The notes under the pieces are model-generated. The model saw only the letters and a list, made by a program, of their open reading frames with translations. It made no database searches and had not been told where the DNA came from. Positions 61,715 to 64,000 of a DNA stretch of 64,000 nt are shown here, in pieces. Position 1 is the stretch's first letter; the number at the start of each line of letters is the position of its first letter. Made by a program: the position numbers and the translations under genes. This DNA is from Pedobacter montanisoli (GTDB taxonomy: Bacteria > Bacteroidota > Bacteroidia > Sphingobacteriales > Sphingobacteriaceae): NCBI RefSeq assembly GCF_022809115.1, contig NZ_JALGBH010000002.1, positions 310,001 through 374,000 of the forward strand, in the 5' to 3' direction.

Positions 61715-62515
61715 ATGCAAAAGAGCTTTACAGATCAGCTGGGTCATGCCATAAACATTAACTATCCACCCAAACGTATTGTTTCTCTGGTACCTTCGCA
61801 AACAGAGCTCTTATTCGATCTGGGATTAAATGATGAAGTTGTGGGGATTACCAAATTCTGTATCCATCCTATTGAAAAATTTGCCTCCACACCAAAAGTA
61901 GGCGGAACCAAAAAGCTTAAAATAGATGAAATCAGGGCATTAAAACCCGATTTGATCATAGGGAATAAAGAAGAAAATACCAGAGAAGATATAGAACAGT
62001 TAATGCATGAATTTCCGGTATGGATGAGTGATATCTATACACTTGAAGATGCCTTAACTACAATTACCGAAATAGGAGAGTTGGTAAATCGTCAACCCGA
62101 AGCATCTTATTTAAACTATCTCATCAAAAATGGATTTACAGATCTGCAAGGTCTGGCGGCTCAATATGCTATTTCTTTAAATACGCTTTATCTTATCTGG
62201 AGAAATCCTTATATGGCTGCCGGTAAGCATACCTTTATTGATGATATATTAACTAAAATCGGTCTTATAAATGCTGTTAAAGAACAACGTTACCCTGAGC
62301 TGAGTATAGATGAGATCAAAACTCTTGCGCCACAAATGATTTTTTTGTCATCAGAACCTTATCCTTTCAAACAACAACATATTGATGAACTTGCCGTAGA
62401 ATTACCCCATACAAAGGTCATACTGGTAGATGGAGAGATGTTTTCATGGTATGGTAGCAGACTGGTAAAATCGGTGCAGTATTTTTTTGATTTTTTGCAA
62501 GAGATTAAGAATTAG
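61715..62515 (+). CDS. BtuF-like helical-backbone metal receptor
   Basis: The 266-residue protein matches cobalamin/iron-chelate binding proteins of the BtuF/FhuD fold: KRIVSLVPSQTELLFDLGL, VVGITKFCIHP, KVGGTKKLKIDEIRALKPDLIIG, and a C-terminal half with IKTLAPQMIFLSSEP. No signal peptide or lipobox is present, so the protein is likely cytoplasmic or secreted in another way. No ABC importer genes are next to it. The ATG at 61715 is preferred to a TTG six bases upstream that overlaps the -7 box. Confidence 0.8.
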   Translation: MQKSFTDQLGHAININYPPKRIVSLVPSQTELLFDLGLNDEVVGITKFCIHPIEKFASTPKVGGTKKLKIDEIRALKPDLIIGNKEENTREDIEQLMHEFPVWMSDIYTLEDALTTITEIGELVNRQPEASYLNYLIKNGFTDLQGLAAQYAISLNTLYLIWRNPYMAAGKHTFIDDILTKIGLINAVKEQRYPELSIDEIKTLAPQMIFLSSEPYPFKQQHIDELAVELPHTKVILVDGEMFSWYGSRLVKSVQYFFDFLQEIKN

Positions 62516-62576
62516 CGCTTTGCAGATATAAGCTCAAAAAAGAAGGAATTTAGGGTGAAAATAATTTCAATTTATT

Positions 62577-62606
62577 TTTGAAAATTAAAGCAAAACACTA
62601 TCTTTG
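62577..62606 (+). promoter_or_regulatory. tRNA-Leu promoter
   Basis: TTTG at 62577-62580 is followed after 18 bases by TATCTTTG at 62599-62606. The mature tRNA begins 23 bases later. Confidence 0.8.
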
Positions 62607-62628
62607 CAATCCGAAATAAATCCTAACT

Positions 62629-62710
62629 GCGGAAGTGGCGTAATTGGTAGCCGCACCAGACTTAGGATCTGGCGCTTCACGGCGTGGGGGTTCGAGTCCC
62701 TTCTTCCGCA
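62629..62710 (+). tRNA. tRNA-Leu(UAG)
   Basis: The 82-base sequence folds with acceptor arms GCGGAAG and CTTCCGC, anticodon stem CCAGA/TCTGG around loop CTTAGGA (anticodon TAG), a long variable arm, and T arm GGGTTCGAGTCCC. The long variable arm fits leucine. CCA is not encoded. Confidence 0.96.
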
Positions 62711-62718
62711 CAAAAGGT

Positions 62719-62752
62719 AAACCGTCCCGATTTTATGTCGGGACGGTTTTAT
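62719..62752 (+). terminator. Intrinsic terminator after tRNA-Leu
   Basis: AAACCGTCCCGA at 62719-62730 pairs perfectly with 62738-62749, followed by TTATTTT. It lies 8 bases after the tRNA. Confidence 0.88.
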
Positions 62753-62851
62753 TTTAAAAAGACATTTTAAATAATTTATATCGATGTGCGTTTGGGCTTA
62801 ACTTTATCACCTCAAATCTCATATCTCAATACTCAACTCTAATTGAATAAA

Positions 62852-64000
62852 ATGAACATCACACAGGAGAAAATTGATGATTTAAATGCAGTAGTAAAAA
62901 TTGCTATCGCACCTGAAGATTACACGCCAAGAGTAGATAAAGCTTTAAAAGAGCAGGCAAAAAAAGCTAACCTACCAGGTTTCCGTAAAGGAATGGTACC
63001 AGTAGGTCACATTAAAAGAATGTATGGAAAAAGCATTCTTGTTGAAGAAATCAACAACATGTTAAATGAAAATATCGGTAAATATTTAACAGATAACAAC
63101 GTTGAAATCTTAGGTCAGCCGCTGCCAAAAGTAGAAGATGAGAAAGATTTTAACTGGGATGGTAACGATACTTTTGAATTTGCATACGAAATAGGACTTG
63201 CACCTGCAGTAGATATCGATATTACCTCAAAAGATAAATTTACACAGTATAATGTAACGGCAGACGAAGAAACTTTAGCAGAACGTATCACAAACATCCG
63301 CAAAAGCTATGGTAAAATGACTAACCCTGATGTAGCTGCAGAAGGAGATGTACTTTATGCTGATTTAGCTGAGCTGGCAGAAGACGGTTCTGTATTAGAA
63401 GGTGGTATTACAAGCACAGGTTCTGTTCGTACAGACCTTGTAAGTGATAAAAAGATTTTAAAATCATTAATCGGCGCTAAAAAAGACGATGTAATTGAAT
63501 TAGATGTACAAAAAGCTTATGGTAATGATGCAGCAGCAATTGCTAAATTATTAAACATTACCGATGAGCAGGCAGCAGCAGTAAAATCTAAATTTAAAGT
63601 TACTGTTAAAAATGTTAACCGTTTAGAAGAAGCAGACCTTAACCAGGAGTTTTTTGATAAATTGTTTGGAGCTGGAGTGGTAACTGATGAAGAAGGCTTT
63701 AAAACCAAGATCAAAGAAGAGATCGAGGCCATGTTTAAACAAGATGCTGAGCGTAAATTGCAAAATGACATTTACACACAATATTCTGAGCAAACAAAAA
63801 TGCAGTTACCAGATGAGTTTTTACGTAAATGGTTAAAAGCTACCAACGAAAAATTATCTGATGCAGAACTAGCAGAAGGTTACAATGACTTTGCTAAGAA
63901 CTTAAAATGGACTTTGATCGAAAATAAAATCGTTAAAGACAACGATATCAAAATAGAGTACAAAGACGTTTTTGAAACTGCTAAACAACGCTTAGATGCA
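62852..64000 (+). CDS. tig: Trigger factor, 5' part (runs off the window)
   Basis: The frame is open from ATG 62852 to the last base, 383 codons without a stop. The N-terminal ribosome-binding domain shows the signature GFRKGMVPVGHIKRMYGKS. The PPIase-like middle domain contains DVLYADLAELAEDGS, and the helical C-terminal domain includes FFDKLFGAGVVTDEEGFKTK. Trigger factor binds nascent chains at the ribosome exit. The leader is a low-complexity run of TCAA/CTCA words from 62812, without a Shine-Dalgarno sequence. Confidence 0.92.
   Translation, partial: MNITQEKIDDLNAVVKIAIAPEDYTPRVDKALKEQAKKANLPGFRKGMVPVGHIKRMYGKSILVEEINNMLNENIGKYLTDNNVEILGQPLPKVEDEKDFNWDGNDTFEFAYEIGLAPAVDIDITSKDKFTQYNVTADEETLAERITNIRKSYGKMTNPDVAAEGDVLYADLAELAEDGSVLEGGITSTGSVRTDLVSDKKILKSLIGAKKDDVIELDVQKAYGNDAAAIAKLLNITDEQAAAVKSKFKVTVKNVNRLEEADLNQEFFDKLFGAGVVTDEEGFKTKIKEEIEAMFKQDAERKLQNDIYTQYSEQTKMQLPDEFLRKWLKATNEKLSDAELAEGYNDFAKNLKWTLIENKIVKDNDIKIEYKDVFETAKQRLDA

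Overview
The window is chromosomal DNA from a Bacteroidota bacterium, most likely a Sphingobacteriaceae member close to Pedobacter. The reasons are the family content (TamL, DUF3822 beside rsmD, a GAFTDA-type NtrC protein, arrays of long FtsX-like permeases, a Bacteroidota-type trigger factor), promoters of the TTTG / TAnnTTTG type, almost no Shine-Dalgarno sequences, and AT-rich DNA. There is no phage, integrase, transposase, rRNA or CRISPR.

Positions 1-36160 are mostly housekeeping genes in short operons on both strands. They include a LysE-type exporter, a FucP-type sugar transporter with a dCMP deaminase, guaA with a lipoprotein and an RNA m5C methyltransferase, MarC, two APC permeases, a membrane pyrophosphatase, pyrD, a CLC-F fluoride antiporter behind a fluoride (crcB-type) riboswitch, tRNA-Cys with a 56-residue ORF, a TrmH-type methyltransferase overlapping tamL head to head, rsmD with DUF3822, a RecD-like helicase, a histidine kinase, a LapA-like protein, a 936-residue surface metallopeptidase, an LptF/G permease, tgt, a glycosyltransferase with rsmG, dprA and a cystathionine beta-synthase-like enzyme. 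A 1.2-kb T-rich stretch (27963-29158) has no gene.

Positions 36520-61380 form one large locus. A sigma-54 activator and its histidine kinase are transcribed leftward. Divergent from them is a 22-kb cluster on the + strand: a periplasmic adaptor (HlyD type), an ABC ATPase, seven tandem permeases of 787-824 residues that all start with nearly the same 17 residues and end in a KYE tail, a secreted S41-like protein after permease 4, and a second ATPase with an altered D-loop after permease 5. A well-spaced -24/-12 element (TGGCAT-N5-TGGCA) lies just before the adaptor gene, so the activator pair probably switches on this export system. The spacers between the permease genes are T-poor, purine-rich then A/C-rich low-complexity tracts. 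No TolC-type outer-membrane partner is present.

Positions 61380-64000 hold palindromic and 20-bp tandem repeats related to those at 36170-36457, a BtuF-like metal-receptor protein without a signal peptide, tRNA-Leu(UAG) with promoter and terminator, and the start of the trigger factor gene, which runs off the window.
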